Shown: one piece after another, positions 8,429 to 21,381 of the stretch
Layout: each line of letters begins with the position of its first letter
Numbering within the stretch: position 1 is the first letter of the stretch
The notes under the pieces: generated by a model
The model's database searches: none
Told to the model about the DNA's origin: nothing
What the model saw: the letters and a program-made list of their open reading frames with translations, nothing else
Assembly (NCBI RefSeq): GCF_001618005.1
Contig: NZ_LQXA01000035.1
Span: 1-64,000 of the forward strand
Origin: Clavibacter tessellarius
GTDB taxonomy: Bacteria > Actinomycetota > Actinomycetes > Actinomycetales > Microbacteriaceae
Length of the DNA stretch: 64,000 nucleotides
Direction: 5' to 3'
Translations under genes and position numbers: made by a program

Positions 8429-9472
8429 GTGACCCGACTCCTGCCCCGCCGATCCGCCCTCGCGCTCGCGACCGCCGCCGTCCTGCTCCTCGCCGGCTGC
8501 GCCGCGGGCGAGGGCTCCTCCGTCGCTCCCGCCCCGGCCGCCGCGGGCGGCTGGAGCGCCGACACGCTCACGGTCGACTGGGCGACCTACAACCCGCTCA
8601 GCCTCATCGTGAAGGACCAGGGCCTCCTCGAGGCGCGCCTCGGATCCGACGTCGAGGTCGACTGGGTGCAGTCCGCGGGCTCGAACAAGGCCAACGAGCT
8701 GCTGCGGGCGGGCGCCGTCGACGTGGGCTCCACCGCGGGCTCCGCCGCGCTGCTCGCCCGCGCCAACGGCTCGCCCATCCGCACCATCGACGTGTACTCC
8801 CAGCCCGAGTGGACGGCGATCGTCGTGCCGAAGGGCTCGCCCATCACGAGCGTCGACGAGCTCCGCGGCGCCGACATCGCCGCCACGAAGGGCACCGACC
8901 CGTACTTCTTCCTCCTGCAGACGCTGGATCAGGCGGGCATCCCCGCCTCCGACGTCACCATCCAGAACCTCCAGCACGCCGACGGCCGCGCGGCGCTCGA
9001 GAACGGCGCGGTCGACGCGTGGGCCGGGCTCGACCCGCTGATGGCCGCGAGCGAGGCGCAGGCGGGATCCACGCTGCTGTACCGGAACGTCGACTTCGCG
9101 ACCTACGGGTTCCTGAACGCGACGCAGTCGTTCCTCGACGCGTCGCCCGATCTCGCGCAAGCCGTCGTCGACGCGTACGAGCAGGCGCGCGCGTGGGCCG
9201 TCGCGCACCCGGACGAGACGGCGGCGATCCTCGCGCGGGCCGCGGCGATCGACCCCGGGGTCGCCACCTCCGTGATCGACCGCACGAACCTGGCCGTGGA
9301 TCCGGTGCCCGGCGACGCGCAGCGCACCGTCCTCGAGCGCGTCGGCCCGATCCTCGTGGACTCGGGCGACGTGACCGACCAGGGGAAGGTCGACGACGCG
9401 CTCGACGAGCTGTTCGAGCCGCGGTTCGCCGAGGCCGCGGATCCCGCAGCCGCTCCCGGGACCGCCGGATGA
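8429..9472 (+). CDS. ABC transporter substrate-binding lipoprotein, sulfonate type (SsuA-like)
   Basis: The extracellular binding protein of the importer. The GTG start gives a signal peptide with Arg-rich n-region, Ala/Leu core and lipobox LAGC (Cys24), so it should be lipid-anchored; lgt lies elsewhere in this window. The mature part (347 residues total) shows NMT1/SsuA-like features: YNPLSLIVKDQGLLE near the start of the fold, a lobe-two segment AATKGTDPYFFLLQTL, and ALENGAVDAWAGLDP as in sulfonate binders. It lies 58 bases after the ATPase and overlaps the permease by ATGA. Substrate is inferred from fold class only. Confidence 0.86.
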   Translation: MTRLLPRRSALALATAAVLLLAGCAAGEGSSVAPAPAAAGGWSADTLTVDWATYNPLSLIVKDQGLLEARLGSDVEVDWVQSAGSNKANELLRAGAVDVGSTAGSAALLARANGSPIRTIDVYSQPEWTAIVVPKGSPITSVDELRGADIAATKGTDPYFFLLQTLDQAGIPASDVTIQNLQHADGRAALENGAVDAWAGLDPLMAASEAQAGSTLLYRNVDFATYGFLNATQSFLDASPDLAQAVVDAYEQARAWAVAHPDETAAILARAAAIDPGVATSVIDRTNLAVDPVPGDAQRTVLERVGPILVDSGDVTDQGKVDDALDELFEPRFAEAADPAAAPGTAG

Positions 9473-10317
9473 CCGCCGTCGACCGGACGCCCGTCGCCCG
9501 CGACGCCGGTGCGACGCGCGACGCCCGCCCGGACGACCGCCGGCGGGACGGCGCCCGCTCCGCCCGCGCCGCGCTGACTCGCACGGCCGTCGGCCTGGTG
9601 GTGCCGGCCGTCGTCGTCGGGCTGTGGGCCGTCGTCACCGCGACGGGTGCCGTGCCCGCCCACCTGCTACCCGCGCCGCTCGACGTGGTGCGCGCGGGCG
9701 TCCAGCTCGCCGAGCAGGGGATCCTCGGCCCGTACGTCGCCATCTCCCTGCAGCGCGTGCTGCTCGGCTTCGCGCTCGGCGCGACCGTGGGCCTCGTGCT
9801 CGGCGCGGTGGTCGGCCTGTCGCGCGTGGGCCGGCTCCTCCTCGCGCCCACCGCGGGCGCCTTCCGCACGGTGCCGTCGCTCGCGTGGGTGCCGCTGCTC
9901 CTGCTCTGGATGGGGATCAACGAGGACTCCAAGGTCACCCTCGTGGCCATCGGCGCGATGTTCCCCGTGTACACGACCGTCGCGGGGGCGCTCCGGCACG
10001 TGGACCCGCACCTCGTGGAGGCGGGGCGCGCGTTCGGGCTGACGCGGATCCCGCTGCTGGTGACCGTGCAGCTCCCCGCCGCGCTGCCGGCGGTCGTCTC
10101 CGGGCTCCGGCTCGCGCTCGCGCAGTCGTGGCTGTTCCTCGTGGCCGCGGAGCTGCTCGCCGCCTCGATGGGGCTCGGCTTCCTGCTCACGGAGTCGTCC
10201 TCGAACGGACGCGTCGACCGGGTGCTGCTCGCGATCGTGCTGCTCGCCGTGCTCGGCGCCGTCACCGACGCCGTGGTGGGCCTCGTCGAGCGCGTCCTCG
10301 TGCGCCGCTGGGGCTGA
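9469..10317 (+). CDS. ABC transporter permease, sulfonate type (SsuC-like)
   Basis: The membrane-spanning subunit of the importer, 282 residues. A polar, Arg/Asp-rich N-terminus of about 35 residues precedes five to six hydrophobic segments. The EAA loop that docks on the ATPase is visible as EAGRAFGLTRIPLL followed by LPAALP, as in the BPD-type SsuC/TauC family. The ATG overlaps the lipoprotein stop, so the three genes form one operon in the order ATPase, binding protein, permease. Confidence 0.88.
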   Translation: MTAVDRTPVARDAGATRDARPDDRRRDGARSARAALTRTAVGLVVPAVVVGLWAVVTATGAVPAHLLPAPLDVVRAGVQLAEQGILGPYVAISLQRVLLGFALGATVGLVLGAVVGLSRVGRLLLAPTAGAFRTVPSLAWVPLLLLWMGINEDSKVTLVAIGAMFPVYTTVAGALRHVDPHLVEAGRAFGLTRIPLLVTVQLPAALPAVVSGLRLALAQSWLFLVAAELLAASMGLGFLLTESSSNGRVDRVLLAIVLLAVLGAVTDAVVGLVERVLVRRWG

Positions 10318-10376
10318 CGCCGGGCTTCCGTGTCGTCGCGTGACATCCCGGTTCCGGATCGAGGCGGCGCCGCACG

Positions 10377-10382
10377 TAGCGT
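10377..10382 (+). promoter_or_regulatory. -10 box TAGCGT for leaderless acs
   Basis: TAGCGT lies six bases before the acs ATG, identical in word and spacing to the ABC operon promoter 2.9 kb upstream. A GTGAC word at about 10340 resembles half of a CRP/GlxR site; no second half is evident. Confidence 0.55.
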
Positions 10383-10388
10383 CGGCGC

Positions 10389-12437
10389 ATGACCTCCCCG
10401 CGCACCGAGCAGGCCGAGACCGCCGCCCCCGATGAGGACGCCGACGCGACCGTCGGGCAGGCGCTCTTCCCGCCGCCGGCGCATCTCGCGGCGGCGGCGA
10501 ACGTCAAGGCGGAGGCGTTCGCGCGAGCCGACGCGGATCCGGTCGCCTTCTGGGAGGAGGCCGCCCGCCGCCTCGACTGGGAGACGCCGTGGGAGACCGC
10601 GCACACGTGGATCCCGCCGGTCGCCGCCGACGGCACCCCGCAGGTGCCCGCGGCCACGTGGTTCGCGGGCGGCTGCCTCAACGTCGCGGCGAACTGCGTC
10701 GACCGGCACGTCGCCGCGGGGCGCGGGGAGAAGGTCGCGCTGCACTTCGAGGGCGAGCCGGGGGACCGGCGCGCGGTCACGTACCGCGACCTCCAGGACG
10801 AGGTGTCCCGCGCCGCCAACGCGCTCACGGACCTCGGCGTGGGGCCAGGTGACCGCGTGGTGATCTACCTGCCCGTGCTGGTCGAGACGATCGTGGCGAC
10901 GCTGGCGGTCGCCCGCATCGGCGCCGTGCACTCGCTGGTGTTCGGCGGCTTCTCCGCGGAGGCGCTGCGCTTCCGGGTGGAGGACACGGGCGCGAAGCTG
11001 CTCATCACGAGCGACGGGCAGAACCGCCGCGGCACCGCCGTCGAGACGAAGCCGCAGGCCGACGAGGCCGTCGCGGGCATCGCGTCGATCGAGCACGTGC
11101 TCGTCGTCCGCCGCACCGGGCAGGACGTGCCCTGGACCCCGGGACGCGACGTGTGGTGGCACGACGCCGTCGGATCCGCGTCGCCGGTCCACGAGCCGCG
11201 GGCCTTCGACGCCGAGCACCCGCTCTTCATCATCTACACGTCCGGCACGACGGGACGCCCCAAGGGCCTCGTGCACACCTCCGGCGGGTACCTGACCCAC
11301 GCGTCCTGGGCGCACTGGGCGCACTTCGACGCGAAGCCCGACGACGTGCACTGGTGCACCGCCGACCTCGCCTGGGTCACCGCGCACACCTACGAGATCT
11401 ACGGTCCGCTGTCCAACGGCCTGACCCAGGTGATCTACGAGGGCACGCCCGACACGCCCCACCGCGGGCGGCACCTCGAGATCATCGAGCGGTACGGGGT
11501 GACGACGTACTACACGGCGCCCACGCTGATCCGCTCGCTCATGAGCTGGCACCCCGACGGCGTGCGGGAGGCGCACGACCTCTCGAGCATCCGGCTGCTG
11601 GGATCCGTGGGGGAGGCGATCAACCCCGCCGCGTGGCGCTGGTTCCACCGGGAGATCGGCGGCGGGCGGGCGCCCGTCGTCGACACGTGGTGGCAGTCCG
11701 AGACGGGAGCGGCGGTCATCGCGCCGCTGCCCGGCGTCGCGACCCTCAAGCCCGGCGCCGCCGGCCGCGCCCTGCCCGGGTTCCGGGTGGACGTGGTCGA
11801 CGACGACGGCGAGCCCGCCGCGGACGGCGAGGGCGGCCTCCTCGTGATCCAGCGCCCGTGGCCCGGCATGGCCCGCACCGTGTGGGGCGACCCGGACCGC
11901 TACCGCCGCGCCTACTGGGAGCGATTCGCCGAGCGGGGCTGGTTCCTCGCGGGCGACGGCGCGCGCCGGGACGAGGACGGCGACGTCGCGCTGCAGGGCC
12001 GGATCGACGAGGTCGTGAACGTGTCCGGCCACCGGCTCTCCACCATCGAGATCGAGTCGGCGCTCGTCGCGCACCCGCGCGTCGGCGAGGCCGGGGTCAC
12101 GGGAGTCGCCGACGAGCTCACGGGGCAGCGCGTCGTCGCGTTCGTCGTGCCGCCCGGCGACGACCGCCCGGCGGACGACGACGCGGCGGGCTGGCACGCG
12201 CTCGCCGCGGAGCTGGAGCCGCTCCTCACCGCGCACGTGGCCCGTGCGATCGGCCCGGTCGCCAAGCCCCGCCGCGTCGTCGTCGTGCCGGACGTGCCGA
12301 AGACGCGCTCGGGGAAGATCATGCGGCGGCTGCTCGCCGACCTCGTGGAGGGGCGGACCCTCGGCGACGCCACGAGCCTGCAGGACGCCGCCGTGCTCGG
12401 GCGCATCCGCGCGGTGCTCGACGCCTCCGACGGCTGA
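10389..12437 (+). CDS. acs: Acetyl-coenzyme A synthetase
   Basis: Activates acetate to acetyl-CoA through acetyl-AMP. The 682-residue length fits the family, with about 20 extra acidic residues at the N-terminus. Visible motifs are the AMP loop YTSGTTGRPKG, WWQSETG, the ACS-type WCTADLAWVTAHTYEIYGP, the hinge and YRRAYW segment, and Lys643 in KTRSGKIMRR, the lysine that is acetylated to switch the enzyme off in other bacteria. Propionyl-CoA synthetase is less likely given the AWVTAH motif. It stands alone, with its own promoter and a possible terminator hairpin. Confidence 0.92.
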   Translation: MTSPRTEQAETAAPDEDADATVGQALFPPPAHLAAAANVKAEAFARADADPVAFWEEAARRLDWETPWETAHTWIPPVAADGTPQVPAATWFAGGCLNVAANCVDRHVAAGRGEKVALHFEGEPGDRRAVTYRDLQDEVSRAANALTDLGVGPGDRVVIYLPVLVETIVATLAVARIGAVHSLVFGGFSAEALRFRVEDTGAKLLITSDGQNRRGTAVETKPQADEAVAGIASIEHVLVVRRTGQDVPWTPGRDVWWHDAVGSASPVHEPRAFDAEHPLFIIYTSGTTGRPKGLVHTSGGYLTHASWAHWAHFDAKPDDVHWCTADLAWVTAHTYEIYGPLSNGLTQVIYEGTPDTPHRGRHLEIIERYGVTTYYTAPTLIRSLMSWHPDGVREAHDLSSIRLLGSVGEAINPAAWRWFHREIGGGRAPVVDTWWQSETGAAVIAPLPGVATLKPGAAGRALPGFRVDVVDDDGEPAADGEGGLLVIQRPWPGMARTVWGDPDRYRRAYWERFAERGWFLAGDGARRDEDGDVALQGRIDEVVNVSGHRLSTIEIESALVAHPRVGEAGVTGVADELTGQRVVAFVVPPGDDRPADDDAAGWHALAAELEPLLTAHVARAIGPVAKPRRVVVVPDVPKTRSGKIMRRLLADLVEGRTLGDATSLQDAAVLGRIRAVLDASDG

Positions 12438-12443
12438 GGACAC

Positions 12444-12470
12444 GCGCGGGCTGCGCTCCGGACCCCGCGC
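12444..12470 (+). terminator. Possible terminator after acs
   Basis: GCGCGGG and CCCGCGC pair around a 13-base loop just after the acs stop. There is no U-tract, as is common in high-GC actinobacteria, and the loop is large, so this is tentative. Confidence 0.35.
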
Positions 12471-12485
12471 TCGGGGGACACCCGC

Positions 12486-12491
12486 TAGAGT
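12486..12491 (+). promoter_or_regulatory. -10 box TAGAGT of the pyrimidine operon
   Basis: TAGAGT sits about 13 bases upstream of the PyrR-binding hairpin. Initiation near 12498 would give a transcript of about 50 bases before the pyrR start that begins just ahead of the hairpin. Confidence 0.6.
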
Positions 12492-12504
12492 GACCGGCGG
12501 AACA

Positions 12505-12546
12505 GACCACCTTTAACATCCGTCCCGAGAGGCGGGGAAGGAGGTC
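12505..12546 (+). promoter_or_regulatory. PyrR-binding RNA hairpin that masks the pyrR ribosome site
   Basis: A lower stem pairs GACCACCTT (12505-12513) with AAGGAGGTC (12538-12546), leaving one A-A mismatch. The second strand is the Shine-Dalgarno sequence. A short upper stem CCG/CGG (12520-12522 with 12533-12535) closes the loop TCCCGAGAGG (12523-12532), which matches the known PyrR binding-loop consensus (UCCnGAGAGG). Established in other bacteria: UMP- or UTP-bound PyrR stabilises such a hairpin. Inferred here: this blocks translation of pyrR and the coupled genes, as described for mycobacteria, rather than forming an intrinsic terminator. Confidence 0.85.
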
Positions 12547-12549
12547 GGA

Positions 12550-13128
12550 TTGCCTCAGCGCGTCGTGCTGCAGCCCTCTGACATCACCCGTGCGCTCACG
12601 CGCATCGCCCACGAGATCCTCGAGTCGAACCGCGGCCCCGCCGGCCTGCTGCTCCTCGGCATCCCGACCCGCGGCACCGTCCTCGCCGAGCGCATCGGCC
12701 GGATCATCGCCCGCCTCGAGCCCGATGCCCCCGCCGACCTGGTCGGCTCGCTCGACGTGACGATGTACCGCGACGACCTGCAGCGGAACCCCACCCGGGC
12801 TCCCGCCCCCACGCGACTGCCCGTCGGCGGCGTCGACGGCCGCACGGTCGTGCTGGTGGACGACGTGCTCTTCTCCGGCCGCACCGTGCGCGCCGCCCTC
12901 GACGCGATCGGCGACCTCGGCCGGCCCACGGCCGTGCGCCTCGCCGCGCTGGTCGACCGCGGGCACCGCGAGCTCCCCATCCGAGCCGACTTCGTGGGCA
13001 AGAACCTGCCGTCGAGCCTGGCCGAGCGCATCTTCGTGCGGCTCGACGAGATCGACGGCGAGGACGCCGTCACGATCGCCGGCCCCGACGACGCACCCGC
13101 CTCGGCCGAGGGCGAGGCCCGCGCATGA
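12550..13128 (+). CDS. pyrR: PyrR: pyr operon RNA-binding regulator / uracil phosphoribosyltransferase
   Basis: Senses uridine nucleotides and binds the leader hairpin of its own operon; a type I PRTase fold with some UPRTase activity. The 192 residues start at a TTG, four bases after a strong AAGGAGG site that is itself inside the hairpin. The PRPP loop [13 protein letters not shown], the RGTVLAERI segment and the [14 protein letters not shown] motif typical of PyrR are present. The non-ATG start combined with a masked strong ribosome site fits tight translational control. The stop overlaps pyrB by ATGA. Confidence 0.95.
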   Translation: MPQRVVLQPSDITRALTRIAHEILESNRGPAGLLLLGIPTRGTVLAERIGRIIARLEPDAPADLVGSLDVTMYRDDLQRNPTRAPAPTRLPVGGVDGRTVVLVDDVLFSGRTVRAALDAIGDLGRPTAVRLAALVDRGHRELPIRADFVGKNLPSSLAERIFVRLDEIDGEDAVTIAGPDDAPASAEGEARA

Positions 13129-14081
13129 GGCACCTCCTCTCCACCCGCGACCTCTCCCGCGACGAGGCGGTCCACATCCTCGACGTCGCCGAGGACATGG
13201 CCGACGTCGGCACCCGCGAGATCAAGAAGACCCCCGCGCTCCGCGGGCGCACGGTCGTCAACCTCTTCTTCGAGGACTCGACCCGCACGCGCATCTCGTT
13301 CGAGGCCGCCGCCAAGCGCCTCTCGGCCGACGTCATCAACTTCAGCGCCAAGGGGTCGAGCGTCTCGAAGGGCGAGAGCCTCAAGGACACCGCGCAGACG
13401 CTGCAGGCGATGGGCGCCGACGGCGTGGTCGTCCGCCACCCGTCCTCGGGCGCACCGCACACGCTCGCCGGCAGCGGCTGGATCGACGCGGGCATCGTCA
13501 ACGCGGGCGACGGCACGCACGAGCACCCCACGCAGGCGCTGCTCGACGCGTTCACGATCCGCCGCCGGCTGCACGGATCGGCCGCGCGCGGGAAGGGCCT
13601 CGACGGCACGCGCGTCGTCATCGTCGGCGACGTGCTCCACAGCCGCGTCGCCCGTTCGAACGCGTGGCTGCTCACGACGCTCGGAGCGGAGGTCACGCTC
13701 GTCGCGCCGCCCACGCTCGTGCCGGTGGGCGTCGGATCCTGGCCCGTCACCGTGCGCTACGACCTCGACGCGGCGCTCCGCGAGGGGAAGCCCGACGCCG
13801 TGATGATGCTGCGGATCCAGGCCGAGCGCATGCGGGCCGCCTTCTTCCCGAACCCGCGCGAGTACGCGCGCATCTGGGGCCTCGACGACGCGCGGCTCGC
13901 GCTCCTCGGGCCCGATACGATCGTCATGCACCCGGGGCCCATGAACCGCGGGCTCGAGATATCCGCCGCCGCCGCCGACTCGGAGAGGTCCACGGTGCGC
14001 GAGCAGGTCGCCAACGGCGTCTCGGTGCGCATGGCCGTCCTCTACCTCCTGCTCTCCGGCGACGGGAAGGCCGACCGATGA
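13125..14081 (+). CDS. pyrB: Aspartate carbamoyltransferase catalytic subunit
   Basis: Joins carbamoyl phosphate and aspartate, the first committed pyrimidine step. The 318 residues carry the carbamoyl-phosphate motif Ser52-Thr-Arg-Thr-Arg56, the [12 protein letters not shown] loop, and [14 protein letters not shown]. No pyrI regulatory gene follows. PyrC overlaps instead (ATGA), suggesting a PyrB-PyrC association of the kind seen in some bacteria, though nothing here proves it. Regulated with pyrR through the leader hairpin. Confidence 0.95.
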   Translation: MRHLLSTRDLSRDEAVHILDVAEDMADVGTREIKKTPALRGRTVVNLFFEDSTRTRISFEAAAKRLSADVINFSAKGSSVSKGESLKDTAQTLQAMGADGVVVRHPSSGAPHTLAGSGWIDAGIVNAGDGTHEHPTQALLDAFTIRRRLHGSAARGKGLDGTRVVIVGDVLHSRVARSNAWLLTTLGAEVTLVAPPTLVPVGVGSWPVTVRYDLDAALREGKPDAVMMLRIQAERMRAAFFPNPREYARIWGLDDARLALLGPDTIVMHPGPMNRGLEISAAAADSERSTVREQVANGVSVRMAVLYLLLSGDGKADR

Positions 14082-14122
14082 CCCAGAACGAGATGACCCA
14101 GGACACGATGACCCTGGACGAC
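14078..14122 (+). repeat. Three tandem 15-base repeats, each with an in-frame ATG, at the pyrC start
   Basis: Units begin at 14078, 14093 and 14108; each starts ATGACCC. They encode [10 protein letters not shown] and MTLDD. All three ATGs are in frame with pyrC. Confidence 0.8.
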
Positions 14123-15499
14123 GCGCACCTGATCCGCGGCGCCACCCTGCCCTCCGGCGAGCGCGCCGACATCCTCGTCGCCGACGGGCGCATCCGGGCG
14201 ATCGGCGCCGACCTCGACGCCCCCGCGGGCGCGCGTGTCCTCGACGCGGACGGCCTGGTCGCGCTGCCCGGCCTCGTCGACCTGCACGTGCACCTCCGCG
14301 AGCCGGGCTACGAGCAGAGCGAGACCGTGCTCACGGGATCGTGCGCCGCGGCCCTCGGCGGCTTCACCGCGGTCTTCGCGATGGCGAACACGATGCCCGT
14401 GCAGGACACGGCGGGCGTGGTCGAGCAGGTCAAGGCCCTCGGCGACGCGGCCGGCTACGCCACCGTCCGCCCCATCGGCGCCGTGTCGGTCGGGCTCGCG
14501 GGGGAGTCGATGGCGGAGATCGGCGCCATGGCGTCCAGCCGCGCGGCCGTCCGCGTCTTCTCCGACGACGGGAAGTGCGTCTCCGACCCGCTGCTCATGC
14601 GCCGCGCGCTCGAGTACGTGAAGGCCTTCGACGGCGTCATCGCGCAGCACGCGCAGGATCCGCGCCTCACGGAGGGCGCGACCATGAACGAGGGCGAGCT
14701 GTCGGGCGAGCTCGGCATCACGGGCTGGCCCGCGGTCGCGGAGGAGTCGATCATCGCGCGCGACGTGCTGCTCGCCGAGCACGTGGGATCCCGCCTGCAC
14801 GTCTGCCACGTCTCCACCGCGGGCTCGGTCGACGTGATCCGCTGGGCCAAGGCCCGCGGGGTCGACGTCACCGCCGAGGTCACGCCGCACCACCTGCTCC
14901 TCACCGAGGACCTGGTCGCCGGCTACGACGCGCGCTACAAGGTGAACCCGCCGCTCCGCCGCCGCGCGGACGTCGAGGCGCTCCGCCAGGCGCTCGCCGA
15001 CGGCACGATCGACGTCGTCGCGACCGACCACGCGCCGCACCCGACCGAGGCCAAGGACTGCGAGTGGGACGCGGCCGCGTTCGGCATGGTCGGCCTCGAG
15101 TCGGCGCTCTCGGTGGTCCAGCTCGCGATGGTCGACACCGGGCTCCTCGACTGGCAGGGCGTCGCCCGGGTCATGTCGCACGCGCCCGCGCGCATCGGCC
15201 GCCTCGCCGAGCACGGGCACGTCCTCGAGGCGGGTGCCCCGGCGGACATCACGCTGTACGACCCCGCGGCCTCGCGCGTCTTCGGGCGCGACGACCTCGG
15301 CGGCCTGAGCGGCAACTCGCCGTACCTCGAGATGACGCTGCCGGGTCGCGTGGTCGCCACGTTCCACCGCGGCTACCCGACGGTGCTCGACGGCGCCCTC
15401 GTCGACCGCGAGACCGTCGCGCGCGCCGCGGTCCTCCGCGACCGGGCCGACGCCGACGCGCGCGAGGCGGCGGCCGACGCCGCGGCGGGACGCGCATGA
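14078..15499 (+). CDS. pyrC: Dihydroorotase
   Basis: Cyclises carbamoyl aspartate to dihydroorotate; a zinc amidohydrolase of the class I type. From the ATG overlapping pyrB it is 473 residues, slightly long because of an unusual start made of three 15-base repeats, each beginning with an in-frame ATG. Metal ligands are seen as His70 and His72 in HVHLREPG, the MANTMPVQD motif, and the late VATDHAPH aspartate. The third ATG would give the usual family length, so the true start is uncertain by 5 or 10 residues. It overlaps the next gene by ATGA. Confidence 0.94.
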   Translation: MTQNEMTQDTMTLDDAHLIRGATLPSGERADILVADGRIRAIGADLDAPAGARVLDADGLVALPGLVDLHVHLREPGYEQSETVLTGSCAAALGGFTAVFAMANTMPVQDTAGVVEQVKALGDAAGYATVRPIGAVSVGLAGESMAEIGAMASSRAAVRVFSDDGKCVSDPLLMRRALEYVKAFDGVIAQHAQDPRLTEGATMNEGELSGELGITGWPAVAEESIIARDVLLAEHVGSRLHVCHVSTAGSVDVIRWAKARGVDVTAEVTPHHLLLTEDLVAGYDARYKVNPPLRRRADVEALRQALADGTIDVVATDHAPHPTEAKDCEWDAAAFGMVGLESALSVVQLAMVDTGLLDWQGVARVMSHAPARIGRLAEHGHVLEAGAPADITLYDPAASRVFGRDDLGGLSGNSPYLEMTLPGRVVATFHRGYPTVLDGALVDRETVARAAVLRDRADADAREAAADAAAGRA

Positions 15500-16023
15500 G
15501 CGACCGCACCGGACCCGCGCTCACCGTGATCGCGCTCCTCCTCCTGCTGCTCGCGCTCATGGTGCTCGGCTGGCGCGCGCGCCGCCGTCGCCAGCGCGCC
15601 CTGCCCGAGCCGCCGCGGCCGCCCGAGGACCTCGGTGCGCCCGACCTCGAGGTCGACGTGCTCTACGTCGCCACGACCACGGCCGGCCAGCCGCTCGACC
15701 GGCTCACGGTCGCGCCCCTCGGGTTCCGGGGACGCGCGGCCGCCCGGATCCACCCGGCCGGCCTGGTGCTCGCGATCGACGGCGAGCGCCCGGTGCTCGT
15801 GCCGGCCGACCGGATCACCGGATCCGGCCTCGCGACCTACGCGATCGACCGCGTCGTGGAGGAGGGCGGCCTCGTGGCCGTCACCTGGCTCCTCGACGAG
15901 GCCGCCGGCGTCGAGGTCGACACGTACCTCCGGGTGATCGACCCGCGCGAGAAGACCGCGCTCGTCGACGCCCTCCACCGCATCCCCCGCCCCGCGCACG
16001 ACGACGACAACGAAGGGAAGTGA
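15496..16023 (+). CDS. Single-pass membrane protein with a PH-like domain, pyr operon associated
   Basis: 175 residues: a Leu-rich transmembrane helix at about 8-27, an Arg-rich stop-transfer stretch RARRRRQR, a Pro-rich linker and a beta-rich cytoplasmic domain. Proteins of this layout lie between pyrC and carA in many actinobacteria (for example Mycobacterium and Streptomyces) and are annotated as PH-like or export-associated proteins. The function is unknown. The syntenic place and coupling on both sides (ATGA with pyrC, and carA just downstream) point to a role tied to pyrimidine or carbamoyl-phosphate synthesis, but this is only inference. Confidence 0.75.
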   Translation: MSDRTGPALTVIALLLLLLALMVLGWRARRRRQRALPEPPRPPEDLGAPDLEVDVLYVATTTAGQPLDRLTVAPLGFRGRAAARIHPAGLVLAIDGERPVLVPADRITGSGLATYAIDRVVEEGGLVAVTWLLDEAAGVEVDTYLRVIDPREKTALVDALHRIPRPAHDDDNEGK

Positions 16024-16028
16024 CCGAC

Positions 16029-17197
16029 ATGGCCCGACACGAACCGGCGGTCCTGGTACTCGAGGACGGACGGAGGTACGTCGGACGCGCGTACGGCGCC
16101 CGTGGCACCACGCTCGGCGAGGCCGTCTTCGCGACCGGCATGACCGGCTACCAGGAGACGATCACCGACCCGTCCTACGCGGGCCAGATCGTGCTCCAGA
16201 CCGCGCCGCACATCGGCAACACCGGCATGAACGACGACGACATGGAGTCCCGCCGCATCTGGGTCGCCGGCTACGTCGTCCGCGACCCCTCCCGCGTGGT
16301 CTCGAACTTCCGCGGGCAGCGCACCCTGGAGGACGACCTCGTCGCCCAGGGCGTCGTCGGCATCTCCGGCATCGACACGCGCGCCGTCACCCGCCGGATC
16401 CGCGACGAGGGCGCCATGCGCGCCGGCGTCTTCTCCGGCGAGGCCTTCGCGCTCGGCGACGAGGAGCAGCTCGCGCAGGTGCGGCAGGCGCCCGACATGG
16501 CGGGCCGCAACCTCTCCGCCGAGGTCTCCACGCAGGAGACGTACACGATCCCCGCCGTGGGCGAGCGCATCGGCTCCGTCGCCGTGCTCGACCTCGGCAT
16601 CAAGACCGCGACGGTGAAGCACCTCGCCGCCCGCGGGCTCGACGTGCACGTGGTGCCGCAGAGCATCACCACCGAGCAGCTCGCCGAGCTCGCCCCCACC
16701 GCGGTCTTCTACTCGAACGGCCCCGGCGACCCCGAGGCGTCGCAGTACCACGTGGAGCTGCTGCAGGACGTGCTGCGCAAGGGCATCCCGTTCTTCGGGA
16801 TCTGCTTCGGCAACCAGCTCCTCGGCCGCGCCCTCGGCTTCGACACCTACAAGCTGCCGTTCGGGCACCGCGGGATCAACCAGCCCGTGCTCGACCGCCG
16901 GACCGGCCGCGTCGAGATCACGAGCCAGAACCACGGCTTCGCGGTCTCGGCGCCGCTCGACGGCCCCGTCGAGAGCCCGGCCGGCTTCGGCCGCGCCGAG
17001 GTCAGCCACGTCTCGCTCAACGACCAGGTGGTCGAGGGGCTCAACTGCCTCGACATCCCCGCCTTCTCGGTGCAGTACCACCCGGAGGCGGCCGCAGGCC
17101 CGCACGACTCGTCGTACCTCTTCGACCGGTTCATCGAGCTGATCCACGCCGCGGGCGACGCCCCCGCATCCGCCGCGACCCCCCAGGAGACCGTGTA

Positions 17198-17198
<1 letters not shown>
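16029..17198 (+). CDS. carA: Carbamoyl-phosphate synthase small (glutaminase) subunit
   Basis: Releases ammonia from glutamine for CarB. The 389 residues comprise an N-terminal CPSase domain (with [18 protein letters not shown]) and a class I amidotransferase domain whose triad is Cys259 in GICFGNQ, His351 and Glu353 in YHPEA. I chose the ATG at 16029 because the GAAGGGA ribosome site lies 10 bases before it. An in-frame GTG at 16020 overlapping the previous stop is only one base from that site. It is coupled to carB by TAATG. Serves both pyrimidine and arginine synthesis. Confidence 0.95.
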
Positions 17199-20484
<3,286 letters not shown>

Positions 20485-20488
<4 letters not shown>

Positions 20489-21381
20489 CGACCGCCGACG
20501 GCGGGGCGGCTCCGGCCGTCCCGCCGTTCGGCGCGCGCCTCGCGCGGGCGTTCCGCGAGCACGGGCAGCTCTGCGTGGGCATCGACCCGCACCGGTCGCT
20601 GCTCGACGCGTGGGGCCTCGCCGACGACGCACGCGGCCTCGAGGAGTTCGGCCTGCGCGTGGTCGACGCGACGGCCGGGCGCGCGGGGATCGTCAAGCCG
20701 CAGGTCGCGTTCTTCGAGCGCCACGGATCCGCCGGGTACGTGGCGCTGGAGCGCGTGCTCGAGGCCGCGCGCGACGCGGGCCTCCTCGTGATCGCGGATG
20801 CCAAGCGCGGCGACATCGGCTCCACGGTCGACGCGTACGGCGCCGCGTGGCTCGCGCCCGACAGCCCGCTGCGCGCCGACGCCGTGACCCTCACGGCCTA
20901 CACGGGCGTCGGATCCCTCGACGGCGTGCGCACCGCTGCCGACGCGTGGGGCGCGGGCGTCTTCGTCCTCGCCGCCACCTCGAACCCCGAGGCGCGCGGG
21001 CTCCAGCGCGCGCTGCTCCCCGGCGGCGGATCCGCGTCCGCCCACCGCACGGTCGCCCGCGCGATCCAGGACGCCGCCGTCGCCGCCAACGGGTCGCTCG
21101 ACGATCCCGCGGCCGAGCCCGGCGCGTTCGGCCTCGTCATCGGCGCGACCGTCGACGCGGCCGACGCCGGCCTCGACCTGGCGCGCCTGACCCGCACGCC
21201 GATCCTCGCGCCCGGGTTCGGCCACCAGGGCGCGCTGCTCGCCGATGTCCGGAAGCTGTTCGGCCCGGCCGCCGGCGTTGTGGTCGCGAGCGCCTCGCGG
21301 AGTATCCTCGCGGCAGGGCCACGGCGTGTCGCGGAGGCCGTCACCGACCACGCCGGACGACTCAGAGAGGCGCTCCCATGA
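20485..21381 (+). CDS. pyrF: Orotidine 5'-phosphate decarboxylase (type 2)
   Basis: Decarboxylates OMP to UMP. The 298 residues belong to the longer PyrF subfamily of actinobacteria. The catalytic DxKxxD tetrad is seen in [12 protein letters not shown], and LCVGIDPH lies near the N-terminus. The C-terminal phosphate site reads [10 protein letters not shown]. The GTG start overlaps carB and the stop overlaps the next ATG. pyrD and pyrE are not in this window; in Streptomyces pyrD lies between carB and pyrF, so its absence here is a local difference. Confidence 0.94.
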
